The notes under the pieces were generated by a model. It was not told where the DNA came from and did no database searches. It saw nothing but the letters and a program-made list of their open reading frames with translations. 64,000 nt of DNA from Mucidula mucida (taxonomy: Eukaryota; Basidiomycota; Agaricomycetes; Agaricales; Physalacriaceae). The translations under genes were made by a program, and so were the position numbers. This document shows positions 47,801-60,269 of this stretch, in pieces (the stretch's first letter is position 1; each line of letters opens with the position of its first letter). The stretch spans positions 558,001 to 622,000 of the forward strand of contig JADNYV010000003.1 in assembly GCA_015501055.1 (NCBI GenBank). Direction: 5' to 3'.

Positions 47801-50558
47801 ATTGCTTGCTTCTAGATAACACTTCTGACTGCCGTCAGATAATGTAATCGGGCCTCAAGGCATTCTCGCTACTAAGGCTCGAATCCTCGTCACGAATAGC
47901 ATTGCTTTCATCAAAGACTTTGACCAAGTCGCATTCATTCGGCGTGGAATAATCCTTGAGCAGGGCTCATACATGTCTCTCATGGATAACACTGAAGGAG
48001 AAATCTCAAAACTTGTGTGAGTTTGGAAGCTATTTACGTTGGATTTTTGCTCAACTTCGCGGTAGCCAAGGACACGGAACCAGCACCAACGTTTCGGGAT
48101 CGGTCACGCCCATGATACCGGATGCCAACAGGAATGGGAAAGGAGTTGTCACTCCAGAGTTGAAAGACGACGAAATAGATGCGAAGTTCAGTATCAACCT
48201 TTCAGAGAAGTTGCGTCGATCGAGTTTTTCGAAGGCCGTGCTTGCACCTCCTGCTCCCGTGAGAGCTTCGGAGTCGACGGGTCTCTCCAAGGAGCATATG
48301 GAACAAGGATCCGTGAAGAGGCGTGTTTATTCTGAATATGTCAAGGCCGCATCCAAGACCGGATTCCTACTCTACCTCCTTGCCATCGTTCTGCAACAGG
48401 CTGCATCAGTCTTGAGTAACCTCGTGTTACGAAGCTGGGGCGAACATAATAGTCAGATGGGTGATAACTCTAACATGTGGCGGTACATGCTTGTATACGG
48501 GCTGTCCTCGTTGTCATCCATTTTGTTCAGTGGTATGGCGGCCATTCTGATCTGGGTGTTGTGCTCCATCCGAAGTGCTAAACAGCTTCACGATTCGGTA
48601 GGTATCTACCTATTCATTCGGAAGCTAATTTTACGGCCTCACAGATGTTGCAATCTTTGATTCATGCCCCACTTAGTTTCTTTGAGCTGACCCCTACTGG
48701 ACGGTGAGATTTAGTCTCTGCCGCCAAATGACTCTTAACTTGATTGAAAACACAGAACGTTGAATCTCTTTTCTCGTGACATATACGTCGTCGATCAAGT
48801 CCTTGCTCGTGTCATTCAAGGCTTTTGTAGGACGTCCGCTACCTGCATCTTCATCGTGATCGTTATTGGTGCCAGTTTCCCTCTCTTCCTGCTCGCCGTT
48901 ATACCCCTTGGTTACTTCTATATGCAAGTTATGAAGTGAGTGCTATCGCATGTGACGTTTAACTTTGACTTAGTACGCCCGCGCAGATACTACCTGGCAA
49001 CGTCCCGAGAACTCAAGCGTTTGGACGCCGTCTCTCGTTCTCCGATCTTCGCATGGTTCTCCGAATCATTAGCCGGCCTGTCTACCATCCGGGCGTTCAA
49101 TCAACAACCTATCTTCATATCTACTATCCAGCGAAGGGTTGACCGCAATCAGATCTGTTACCTTTCCAGTATTTCTGTGAACCGATGGCTTTCCGTGCGC
49201 TTAGAGACTGTGGGAGCGATTGTCATTCTGGTCGTCGCCCTACTTGCTATGGTTGCGCTGATCACTACTGGTGTCGACGCGGGTCTTGTTGGGCTCGTTC
49301 TCTCGTATGCTTTGAATGCGACCTCTTCACTCGTCAGTATCCACCGTCATTCGCTTCAGTCATTGCTGATAGACCTGTCTACAGAATTGGGTAGTCCGAT
49401 CGGCCAGTGAAATTGAGCAGAACATTGTTAGTGTCGAACGTATACTGCATCAAATAGAGGTACCTCACGAAGCTGCCCACGAACTGCCCGAGTCTAAGCC
49501 AGAAGAACCTTGGCCGGCAGAGGGAGCAGTTGAGTTTCGGTAAGGGTGTGTAGTTTTCTCACAAATTTTCATACTGAACTTTGATGCAGGGGTTATTCAA
49601 CGCGATACCGTGAAGGACTGGATCTTGTTTTGAAGGACCTCTCTTTGAATATTGTACGATTTTTATCAACTACATAACACAAGGTCGCCAACCGATTTCA
49701 GAAACCTAGAGAGAAAATCGGTATTTGCGGAAGGACTGGCGCTGGGAAGTCTTCCGTGAGGCTCTTTTCCGTCTCTCGGTTTCAAGATACTGAAGTTTGT
49801 TAGCTCTTACTTGCTCTGTTCCGTATCATAGAACCTGTTGAGGGCACCATCTTCATTGACGGCATTGATCTCACAAAAATTGGTCTTCACGATCGTAAGT
49901 CACGATCGGCGCTACCCCGTCCAAATTTGAACTTTCTTTCAACAGTTCGGTCTTCAATCTCCATTGTGCCCCAGTCGCCAGATCTGTTTGAAGGGACCCT
50001 CCGCGAAAACATTGATCCTTTGGGCGAACACCACGATGCCGATATATGGGTGGCGCTCGGACAAGCGCATTTGAGAGAATACGTCGAGACTCTACCTGAA
50101 GGTCTTGATGCACCGGTCCGCGAAGGAGGGTCTTCGCTTTCTTCCGGTCAGCGGCAGCTTCTTTGTTTCGCCAGAGCCCTCTTGCGCAAGGTAGGTAGTG
50201 TCGGCCTCCATTCTGAACCCTGTTTAACTCGAGGCTCAGTCGAAAGTGCTTGTACTGGATGAGGCTACGTCAGCAGTCGATCTAGACACAGATAGGAATA
50301 TCCAGGATATCATCCGGGGGCCCGCATTTACCGACGTTACTATTTTGACTATCGCGTACGTTTCCGTCTTTCTGGTCTGAGCGTCGTTTTCATTTCTCCG
50401 ACAGACATCGCCTGAATACCATTATCGACTATGACCGTGTTCTTGTCATGGAATCTGGCAAGGTGGCAGAGTTTGACCTACCACAGACCCTATTGGAGAG
50501 AAAGGATTCTATATTCTATTCTCTTGCCAGTGAAGCAGGACTGGCTCCGGAGAAGTAG
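44834..50558 (+). CDS. ABCC-type (MRP) multidrug exporter (cluster)
   Basis: Full-length ABC transporter of the ABCC/MRP class, about 1,400 residues, with an extra N-terminal membrane domain (TMD0), then TMD1-NBD1-TMD2-NBD2. NBD1: Walker [21 protein letters not shown], signature [14 protein letters not shown] and Walker [16 protein letters not shown]2: Walker [27 protein letters not shown], signature [15 protein letters not shown], Walker [14 protein letters not shown] and H-loop TIAHRL. About 25 exons. The intron inside NBD1 Walker A (47215-47268) uses a GC donor. One base seems missing in a C run at 45146-45147 in TMD0. It follows the PKS in the same direction; a role in exporting the antifungal product or protecting the producer is likely but not proven. 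Confidence 0.9.
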
Positions 50559-51489
50559 AGAACTACAAATAGGCTTTATAGATACTTAGATAAGTTTGCT
50601 TAACGCGTCACGATCTACATGGCATGGATTGTCCCAACATGCATCAACAACACGTTATTATGAGGTGTTCATGTCTTGGTGTCAAAACTGCCGAACATCC
50701 GACATCTATTCGCCGAGTCTACAGGTGCCTTTGGAACATGACTGCTAACTTCCTTACGCAATGTAGATGAGGGGAAGGTCGTGAGACTTGTGGCGTGATG
50801 GCGGCGCATGGAACGCGTACTTTCGTCGTCTGTACAAGGTATACTATTGACCTAAAAAGTCTAGGTAGGCGTCGCCGTATTGGAGAAGCCTATGAACAAC
50901 CAGGTGATTCCCAGTCCCAAGGAAGTAAGGGAATTGAATTATATAGTTTATCGCTGCTCCATGACCGACGATGACCTGACCGAGTGCCGCCATATGTGAA
51001 TTTTTTTGCGGCGTTTTGGTGATCCCGTAGTATTGGATCGCGCTAGGGGGCCCGGAGCCACGCATTGCTTGAATGCCCGGCAGTAATAATGCGTACAAGA
51101 TGCATTGATGTGACTCGTTGGGAGACGACAGTCTGCAAATCGGTAGACCTTGAACAATTGAGTTGCGCCAGATTACGAATGTTCAAGCGCTGGCAGTCGA
51201 ATCGTCGGTCGTGCTGGAACGATTGAGTTCGTTCTGGGCACATTGCTGAGATCATCACGAACAGAAGAATAGTGTGATTGATTGGCGCTTCCGTGGTGTC
51301 CAGGTACGCCAAGTAGTAGAAAGCAGCGAGCAGAATACAGCAAAAATGCGGAGAGAGCAGCATGGACCCAGGACGGCGACGTCCGAAACAAAGGGATCGG
51401 CGTACAGGGCTGATTAACTTTGGCTGACCGGATTGACGGGTCTTCGCCGAAGCGAGAGTTGCATCAACTGTCTCCTGCCTCTTGCCTCC
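50559..51489. other. Intergenic, promoter side of the regulator gene
   Basis: 930 bp. No exon supported on either strand and no clear palindromic element seen. Confidence 0.5.
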
Positions 51490-54400
51490 ATGGCCTCCCC
51501 GTATCCTCAAGACAACCCTTTAATTCATCGCTCGCAGGACAACTCAGTCGGCGTACATCGGAGCCAAAAGCGCAGGGGAGGGCAGTTGAGCTGTTCCGAG
51601 TGCCGAAGGTGAGCAAATATTTCGTTCATTATATTGTCGAGCTGCTCGACAAACGGCGACGTTGCGCGGCGACGGCTGCTAGTCACCTTGTTTCTATCGA
51701 TCATCCGTCGGGATTGGATGGCTTGCTTCACAAATGTGTCTATAATCCACACCGAGCTGACACTGATTCGCGTCCACCTCTACAGATTGAAGCTCAAGTA
51801 CGGCCTTTGCTCTTCTCATTCCCGCCCGCTCGCTCACACGCCTTGTCCAACAGGTGCAGCCGTGTCTTTCCATGCAGGTACGCGCCATTTCCTGGCCTCG
51901 ATCATCACACTCATCTCCGTGTCTAGTAACTGCGTGAAAAAAGGTATACACCTGTTATATCCTCCTTGGTCGTCTTTACACAACCCTCAGGCTGCGGACC
52001 AATATGCCCCGATGGTACGAGTGCTTTATCGCGAAGTGACCGCTTCTGATGCGTTCAACTATAGGGTCTCTCACGACGGGCAAGGGCAATCGGTTCGTGT
52101 TTACATTAAACAATAGGAGTCAATCTTGGACCTTATAAAATGTAGGTTTGTCTTAGCAAACACCGAAGCTCTTCATGACAAGATTGGCCAACTATCGACT
52201 CGTGTCCGGCAGCTTGAAGATGCACTGGCCGAGTCCCATGCTCTCAACTCCCCACAACCCCATGCACTCCTTACGGAGGAACTGCTTCAGATAAAGCGTC
52301 CTCTGGAGCGTGAACGTCTAGACTCACAAGCCCACAACAACGACACCGCTGAAAACGCGGATGCCATAAATGCATTAGGCTCCTTGTATGATGCTCCCGC
52401 TATTCCATTCGTTTCCAGTACTAATTGATATCCGTCGTTAGGTCTCTCTCCGAACGTGGCAAATCGACTTTCTTTGGCTCGACTGCTAACTCTTGGGTGC
52501 GTTTCCTTGTGTCTAAACAGTGAATGCCATCTCACGTTAAGATCTGTTACTCTTCAGTATCTGCTCAAAGTGTGTGATTACATCCTCCAAGCATTCTAAA
52601 GGCTTAACTCGAGCTACTATTTTTTCTAGAACGAAGAAGGTTCCGAGGAAGAGGAAGTCTCGCTGAATTTTCGATCGCCTATACCGAATGATGTTCCATG
52701 GCTGGCACAAAGCTTTCCGTTTGCGTCGACTGGGTCTGAGAGTGCGGAGTCGATACGCGCATCTCTTATCAGTTTTCTGCCGCCAGAACCTCAAGCAAGG
52801 AGGCTATGCGATCTCTACTACCGACATGCGGCTTGGATGTCTGCTCTTCATCTTTCCCTTCTATATCCTCTGACGGCCATTTAGGTACACACCGATTTCC
52901 AATCAGGATTTTCTGGAAACGATATACCGCCCCGTGTACGGGCAAGACTCGATGCTAGAGACTTTCAATCCTCAAAGTTTAGCTCTTCTTTTCATGGTGC
53001 TCGCAATGGGGACCTTGATGGACCTGTCTCAGCCTGCCCATCCACCTCAGGCAACTCAGTATTATCAACTTGGCCGTGCCGCATTGGGCATCAAGTCAGT
53101 ATTTGACGAGCAATCCATTCCAGGTATTCAAGCGCTTGTATGTGCTTCCTTCACTCAAGCTTCTTCAACTCCGATGAGACTGATGGATGGTATCTTTGAT
53201 TTACGACAGCTCATCATGTGCCACTTCATGTTTTGGAACGACGAAGGTGCGCGGTGGGTGGTTATGGGAATTGTTGTCAAATTGGCTCAGAGTGTAAGTG
53301 AATTGTTTTGTGTCTTTGATGTTCTTGCTACAATCCATATACAACAGGTCGGACTTCGTGAGTCGCCTATGTTCCAATTCAATGACCTTTTTCTCAGGTA
53401 TTTCAGACCGTGACAGTGGTAAGTGGAATCTAAATCCCGAGGAAACGTATCGCCGGCGCTGTTTACTCTGGGAAATTTTTGTGTATGATTCGTGGCAGGT
53501 AGTGGCGCATATATCAATCCAATCAAAGTCACTGATGGTAACATCAGAGTCTCACATATGGACGGCCCCCTTCATTTTCCATCGTCCACGTGGATACAAA
53601 GATGCCTCATGAAGAGGCAGGCTCTACGGCAACGGAAGGCGAGATGACTTGTGAGTTTTCACCCTTTTCATGTCGCCACCTCTGACATACTGATAGTTGC
53701 CGCATGGAAACATTCCTTCGCGTCACAATGTCAGTCCATTGTGCACGACCAGGCATTTGGCGCACGGCCACCTAGCTACAAGACGCTGCAAGAATTGGAC
53801 AAGAAGGTTCGATCCTACTATGTTCCTCCGAGCCTGCAAGTCCCTGGATTCGGCGGAGCCAAAGTTGGACCGGAGATCGATCAGCCAACGACAGAACTGA
53901 CAATGCAGAGGTACATCGCGTTCGCGATCAAAGAAATGAGTGGGTCCAACAGTTTATTCTGACCTTGCACGTCTAATCACAGACTTCATAGCACTGTTCT
54001 ACATGCACCGAGGTTTCTTCGCTCAAGCACTCGAGGATTGTCCAACTGATCCAATGGGTAGTAAGTATGCACAATCTGTGCTTGCTGCTTATACGAGTGC
54101 CTGTTCGTTTGTTGGCTTGATTGAGAGTCTTTTCAAGCAACATCCGGCGTTGACTGAACGCATGTGGTTTCTCTTCACCCATGTGTTCTCTTGTTCCGTG
54201 AGTGTCTTCCTTCACTTCTTTCGACAGAGTTTGATGCTGTTCAGATCGTTCTCGGGTCAATTGCGGTGAAAGCTGAAATGGCACTCGCCCCTTCAGCATT
54301 GTCCCATCTAGAATCGGCATACCAACTCTTTTCGCAGGTATCAGAGAGCTCGCGCACCGCCAAGATACTTGTAAGCTCATTGTGTCTCTGTTTAATCTCC

Positions 54401-54966
54401 TCTAATCCCAAGCTTAATAGAACGTCCTGCATAAACTAAAGGAGAGAGCTCATGCGGCCATTTCGAAAGCCCGGGGACACGTCCTCCCAAATCACCGCAC
54501 ACCACATGTCAAAACAGAGGCGAGCGATGAATTGGCAGGACTCGGTGGAATGACTAGGCTTGTCTCTCGCCGGACATCGTCTTTGCCCTCGTCGCCGTCG
54601 TCGAACGCAGGCTCTAGTCCAGCCTCGCAGCCAGCATCTCCTCCACTGAGTCAGAACTCGAACTACCAGGCGATACATGACCCAGCCGCTCAGTGGTCGT
54701 ATACCCCCATGCAACAAGATTACGACTACCCTGTATATTCCCCAACAGATGGCTCCATGCCATACAATGTCCCTCAAAGCCAGCACGGGATGACTTTGGA
54801 TGTCATGCCCACTTACTACGGATACGGCAGCAACGGTCACAATGTTCGAGTTGGCTTCGGCCAATTTAGCATGCAGCATTCTTTACCGAGCGACTTTTCT
54901 GCGCCACCGGATCATGATCTCAACCTGTCTTGGCAGAACTTCATGTCGCAGTACAGGCCAATATGA
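51490..54966 (+). CDS. Zn2Cys6 transcription factor with fungal-specific middle domain
   Basis: Likely pathway regulator. The binuclear zinc cluster is assembled from four short exons: CSECRRLKLKCSRVFPC, then SNCVKKGCGPIC. It is followed by GSLTTGKGNRF and a coiled coil typical of mushroom Zn2Cys6 proteins. The middle homology region runs from ICDLYYRH-like sequence through FLETIYRPVYG, LALLFMVLAMGTLMD, YYQLGRAAL, LIMCHFMFWN and RRRCLLWEIFVYDSW. The C-terminus is Ser/Pro/Gln/Tyr-rich. All exons examined join in frame. It lies directly downstream of the ABC transporter on the same strand, which suggests control of the cluster; its targets are not known. Zn2Cys6 proteins usually bind CGG triplets, which occur in the CoA ligase/PAL promoter. 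Confidence 0.88.
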
Positions 54967-55415
54967 CAGACGCTACGTATCTCTCTTAATCGTTATCCTT
55001 ACATCTTCATTGGAAATCTTGGTGTATTTTGTATCTTGTATCATTCTTGACCGCGTAGTACATTTGTATCAGTATGTTTTTTTTCATCCTTATCATATAA
55101 CGGTCAGAGTAGACATTTTCAAGCTTCGATGGAAGCAAAGTGCTAAAATTCTTCATCGGCTGTCTCTAGAGTCTACTCTCGACCGAAATAACAGTCACTC
55201 GGAACGGACATGTTCTGTCCCGTCGGTTACATCATTTATCTAATCGTCCCGTCGATCGATCGCGATCTTTTAATTTTCTGTCACTCTCAGTTGACTGACT
55301 CGGTTCTTGGGACCTACGATTCTATACACTCCGGTCTGTGCTCTGGTCTGTGCACTTTAAACAGATCTACGGCGCACATAAATCCCGACGTCTCTACTCT
55401 TCTATTGACTCAAGG
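54967..55415. other. Intergenic, nothing recognised
   Basis: About 450 bp between the regulator and the permease. AT-rich 3' sequence, no element identified. Confidence 0.5.
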
Positions 55416-57299
55416 ATGTCACTCCATGAGAAGGAGGCGACTGATGAGAAACGCGATATCGAGTCTACGACATACAGAAGTTACTCGACACGGTGGTCGC
55501 GCCGTCTACTAACGTGGGGAATTGAAGGTAGAGGTACCTCTATTCGTCGCACATCTCCACGAGCACCTTTTCTTATCACTTGTGAAGGCACAATTCCGGT
55601 CCAGCCTGAGGACCGCATCGACACCCAATACCTCAAAAACTTCTTTCTGTGGTTCTCATTTAACTGTAACATCCTTTCTTTCTCTGCTGGATCTTTAGGC
55701 CCTATTGTCTTCGGGCTGGGAGTGAAGGACTCGTGCTTAGTTATCTTGTTCTTCAATTTACTGTGCGCACTACCCCCGGCATACTTGTGCGTTCCCCTCT
55801 CCTCCTTGGTATATCTCTTCTCAGTCTGGCTATTGTAGGACCACATGGGGACCAAAACTAGGCCTGCGACAAATGATACAAGCTAGGTATTCGTTCGGGT
55901 GTGTTTTCTCTCCTTCATTCAAGTGCTTGCCTGATGAATCATGCTTAGTTACTTTGGTGTTATCATTCCATGTATTTTCAACCTCATCGGCATGTGTGGA
56001 TTTTGCATCCTGAACTGTATTCTGGGCGGCCAGACCCTCGCAAGCGTTGCGGGAGGCGACCTCAGCTGGAGGTACGCTTCGCGCTATCAATTCTCAACAA
56101 GGTCTAATTACAACCCAGTGTCGGTATCGTCATCATATCAGTCATCTCGCTGTTTGTACGCGTCTTTTCTGGTTATCTGAGGCTAGGTGGCGCTGATATG
56201 CTATTTCTAGGTCTCGTTCTGTGGGATTAAAGTGCTCTCGTGGTACGAACGTGTGTCATGGGTTCCAGTGGTTATCGTATTCGTCGTAGCGCTGGGTGTG
56301 GGCGGGAAGCACATCAGCAATGTACCAGCCGCGGAGCCAGTCACGGCTGCGGCGGTTCTTTCCTTCGCGTCCACCATTGCTGGTTTTGTGCTCACCTACT
56401 CTGGCCTGAGTTCGGATTTTACAATCTACTTCCGTCCTGACGCTCCAAGGTGAGATAATGACTTCCTTCTCTCTTACCTTTCCTTACGCTTCGCTTCCAC
56501 TTTAGTATGCGGCTGTTCTTGTATTCCTACATCGGATTTCTGCTACCTATCGTGAGTAGCCGCCCAGGGCATAATCCAGAAGCTGAAGCTCGATAGGTTA
56601 CATTACAATGCCTAGGCGCTGCTGTAACTGCTTCGGCAGCTCTGGTTCCGGAGTGGGAAGCAGGCTACGAAGGTGGTAATGTCGGCGGTCTTCTCGAGGC
56701 CATGCTGCACCCAACAAAAGGATTCGGGAAATTCCTGACGGTTATCATGAGTCTATCCGTCGCAGGAAACATAGCGCCGACCTTCTACTCCTTTTCTCTC
56801 AACGTCCAAGTTTTCATTCCGAGCTTGTACCTTGTCCCACGTTATGTTTTCTCCATCATTGCCACTGCGGTGTGAGTTCGTATACCTTGAGGTCAGGCAC
56901 AGTTGTTAATGTGATGCCGACAGAGTACTCCCGATATCTATTGTGGGCGCTCACAGATTCTACGACACGCTCGTCAACTTTTTGGGACTCATCGGATACT
57001 GGACAAGCGCGTTTGTAGCCGTAATATTAGTGGAACACTTTGTCTTCCGACAAAACAACCCATCCATGTACGACATTCGATCTTGGAACAAGCCCCGCGA
57101 GCTTCCTTTGGGGATAGCAGCGCTGGCAGCTTCCATTGGTTGCTTCGGTATCGTTGTGCCATCCATGGAACAGACATGGTTTGTGGGACCAATAGGCAAA
57201 AGAACAGGAGATATAGGGTTTGAAGTTGCTTTTTTCCTGGCCGGTTTGCTGTACTATCCACTCAGAAAGTTGGAAATCAAGTATCAAGGAAGATTATAG
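55416..57299 (+). CDS. NCS1 family purine/cytosine permease
   Basis: Twelve-helix proton symporter of the nucleobase-cation-symport-1 family, Fcy2-like, in the plasma membrane. A hydrophilic N-terminus (MSLHEKEATDEKR) leads to WGIEGTIPVQPEDRID. The family's helix 1 motif follows (FFLWFSFNCNILSFSAG..GPIVFGLG), then TWGPKLGLRQMIQARYSFG, NLIGMCGFCILNCILGGQ, GLSSDFTIYFRPDAP and a Trp-rich C-terminal set of helices (FEVAFFLAGLLYYPLR). About nine exons, all in frame, about 500 residues. It lies just outside or at the right edge of the cluster. Its usual substrates (purines, cytosine) do not suggest a role in the pathway, so I treat it as flanking. Confidence 0.87.
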
Positions 57300-57328
57300 A
57301 TATGTCGCGTACATGTCGAAGAGTAGTA

Positions 57329-58031
57329 TCATTGTTTACGACGGCGAAGTACAGGGTTTTCATCAGCAGCTGGAGAGTTGTCAACTTCGGGGTTCGGGCC
57401 ATCGTCCTTTTTATGCCTCGCAATGAATCTGCGTTTCAATTTGCGTGAAGCTTCACGTCGGGATTGCCATATGAGATATAGGACTCCCTCAGATACTGCT
57501 ACGACGATGGCAACGAAGAATGAAAACAACACGCGCTAAGGGCTATGAGCATATTGAAACACGTCAAGCAAATCAGACATACCCATTCGTACTTCCAGCC
57601 TGTATGCTGCGACGCCCACAATGCTGCGAATGCTGAACCGCCGACGCTGAGCAGCGCATTCACCAGCGTCGTAATCTGTTTTCGTTCTTCGTTGTTCTGT
57701 GCAGCAATGACCTCTGGGTCCGGTGGCGGCTGATAGGAACCAAACTTGCGTTCTGGCGAAGTCACCGTCCCAGCCAACAGCGCAATCATCGAATAGTCCT
57801 TGGGGTCAAGCAGAGGGCTGCCTTTCATGCCGACGAGCCTGTCGGGGATCGAGCCCATTGGGATATCGACTGAAGGAACGCGTAAGGGATGGTGGCTGGA
57901 CGCGGATCAGTCAAATACGCGTCTAGCTGTCCAGCGAGCTCGCCGGGGAGGACGCTGCGCAGCGGCACTAAGATGTCCGCAAGATGCGGCTCGAAGGATA
58001 TGTTGACATTGGGCGCGGTGACAGAGGCCAT
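57329..58031 (-). CDS. VMA12: V-ATPase assembly factor Vma12/TMEM199-like
   Basis: ER membrane protein that helps assemble the V0 sector of the vacuolar proton pump. The start is MASVTAPNVNISF at 58031, chosen because the longer frame has no ATG. The conserved block has LLDPKDYSMIALLAGT, PPPDPEVIAAQNNEERKQ and two membrane helices (LVNALLSVGGSAFAALWAS, VLFSFFVAIVVAVSEGVLYL), followed by a basic tail. An intron near 57540-57580 splits W from RVLFSFF. Around 57830-57831 the frame changes: either one G/C is missing, or a very short 36-nt intron is used. It shares a 92-bp promoter with the ataxin-10 homologue. Confidence 0.8.
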
Positions 58032-58123
58032 GATGGCAGGAGGCAACGTCAGAGTCTGACAGCGCCGAGCTAAGCGTGTTCCTTCCCTTCCACGTATCCT
58101 CCTTCCACTCCTCTGCTTGCTGG

Positions 58124-60231
58124 ATGGATAATGCTGACTTGATTGAGTATCTAACTAGCGTCTGTGCAACATTCGATATCAACGTCCGGATACCCATGAC
58201 TCTCTTTGTGCCACCCTTGACACTATCGCGGAACAACTAGCTCGCAGTCAGGATTTGCGGTAGGCCAAGTCTGCGTTTTCATGCGCGAAACTCACCCACA
58301 CGATCATTGAATAGAGCCTCTCTTGGCTCTGCTGTTCCGTTTCCGTGGCCATGTCTTCGAAAACTGTGGCAATCTCTCCACCGCGCTCAGTTGACGTTCT
58401 GGGACGGCGACGATTCAGATGGCAACAACGGTCCTGCTCAATCAGAGTCGCAGAAGCATCATCACCTCTTAAAACTCTGCCTTTCTCTCGCGCGTTTCAC
58501 AAGAAATCTTGTGGCTAGTGTTCCCGAAAATCAAAATAGAGCATTGTGAGACGCGTAATCTCTCGCATTCTTCAGATGTTGATCTTTACGTAGTGAAAAT
58601 GAGACAGATATCAGGCGTCTTTTGCATTATTATACATCGTGGACTGCGATGGAAGATCAGCAAGGCATGTTAGCTTCAAAAAGATGAAAAACGATACTGA
58701 TCGCAAAAGTGAATATCTAGCCGTTGCTGTAGCTCGCGTTCTAGCTCAGGCCCTGTCCAATATCATTACTGCTAACGAAAGCTTAATGCAGTCGCTCTGG
58801 GAGACCTACATGAATCTTCCAGAGGATCAGCTCGTCTTGATGTTCGTGTTCTATCAATAACCTCCCTGCGCTGTATTGACCTGTCATAGCCGCCTTCTCA
58901 ACTCATCGGACGCAAAGTCCGCCCTCCCTGCTCTCATGTTGATTCAGAACTGCATACAGGGCAATAGGACACGAGCGTAGGTCCATTTCGTGTCTCACGG
59001 CCGACTTAGCTGTAACTGATTTCACAGTCAATTACTCATTCGAACTCCAGTCGGCGCGCGACTATGTGTATGCCTGTTGGATAAAATGGCAAGCACATAC
59101 GAAGCAGAAGAAGGCACAGATGACTCCAACGCCTTTGACATCGGGTATGTTACTACCATCTCCTAGAAACATGAGTTGATGCTTTGGCAAGTTACGCTAT
59201 CTTCAGCCGGCTTTTGGAAGCTGGATTGGTGCCTGAGATGTACGCTAAGCTATCTATGTCGGTGATTCATTCGTCAAACGATTGACTCGGTGCTGATATG
59301 GGCGACAGAAAGGACGAAATCGTGACCCCACATCAGACGGTCATCTTGAAGCTTGTTGACTCATATCTTCAAGCAACGCCGATGGCTGCGAAAGATGTCA
59401 AAACATTCAATCTGCGACAAAGTCTAGGGCAGCTGCTCGGGAGTTGCTTCTTCGCAATGTCGTCCTATTCTCAAAGGGCTCTGAGACGTGCCTTGGGATC
59501 ACCCTCTACCGAAACATTTCCGGAGAACGGCGCACCCGCAGAATTAGATGTGTTGCTACCCAAGGTGTGCGAGGCGCTTGTGCTGGTCTCTCAGTGCATA
59601 GTTACTCTTTTGCTCGATGACGAAAAGGATCCTTCCACGCCAAATCCAAGCACGCCACAGCCACCTTTGAAAACGTTCTTCAACAGCTTGCGATCGGAAT
59701 CTCACCGTCTTGATGAGAGTTTAGTAGGTTGGCAGCCATCATGATGATATCTTTCCCTTCACTTCTCTGACATATTACAGAGGTGCTGCGTCTATTGGAT
59801 CGTTTCCTACCGCGCATAAACTTTGGGAAAGCTGTTCCTGTAGTGGGCGCTGAGGCTTCATCAACCGCACAGCATACAGACACGGGGTTTTCGTACTTAA
59901 AACGAGATCTAGTCCGGTTACTTGGAGTGCTCTGCCACGAAAACAAGGCTGTACAGGACCGCATCCGAGAGTGCGGCGGCATCGAGGTCGTGATGAACCT
60001 GTGTGTCGTTGATGAACGCAATCCCTGTCAGGCCACCTCAGCACTGTTTTTTGTTGATAATCAAACTTATGCAATTGCACAGATTTACGCGAGCATGCGA
60101 TTTTCACGCTGCACAATTTGTTGAAGGGCAATACCGAGAACCAATCTTTAGTACAGGAAATACAACCCGCTTCGCAATGGGATGAAGACGGAGTCTTGAG
60201 AGACACACCGGGAGCAGCTGTCAGAAAGTAA
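58124..60231 (+). CDS. Ataxin-10 domain protein
   Basis: Armadillo-like helical protein. The start MDNADLIEYLTSV is followed by helical repeats (LDTIAEQLARS, LWQSLHRAQLTFWDG). Near the end comes the ataxin-10 domain: YLKRDLVRLLGVLCHENKAV, then QDRIRECGGIEVVMNLC, and after an intron REHAIFTLHNLLKGN and ENQSLVQEI. Its cellular role in fungi (the Ctr86/Cop-c type) is poorly known. The frame needs one extra G at 58188-58189 soon after the start. The gene converges on LEO1 with 38 bp between stops. Confidence 0.78.
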
Positions 60232-60269
60232 ACGTGCAGTGGATGTAAAGTAGTCAGTAGCGTCGGAAT

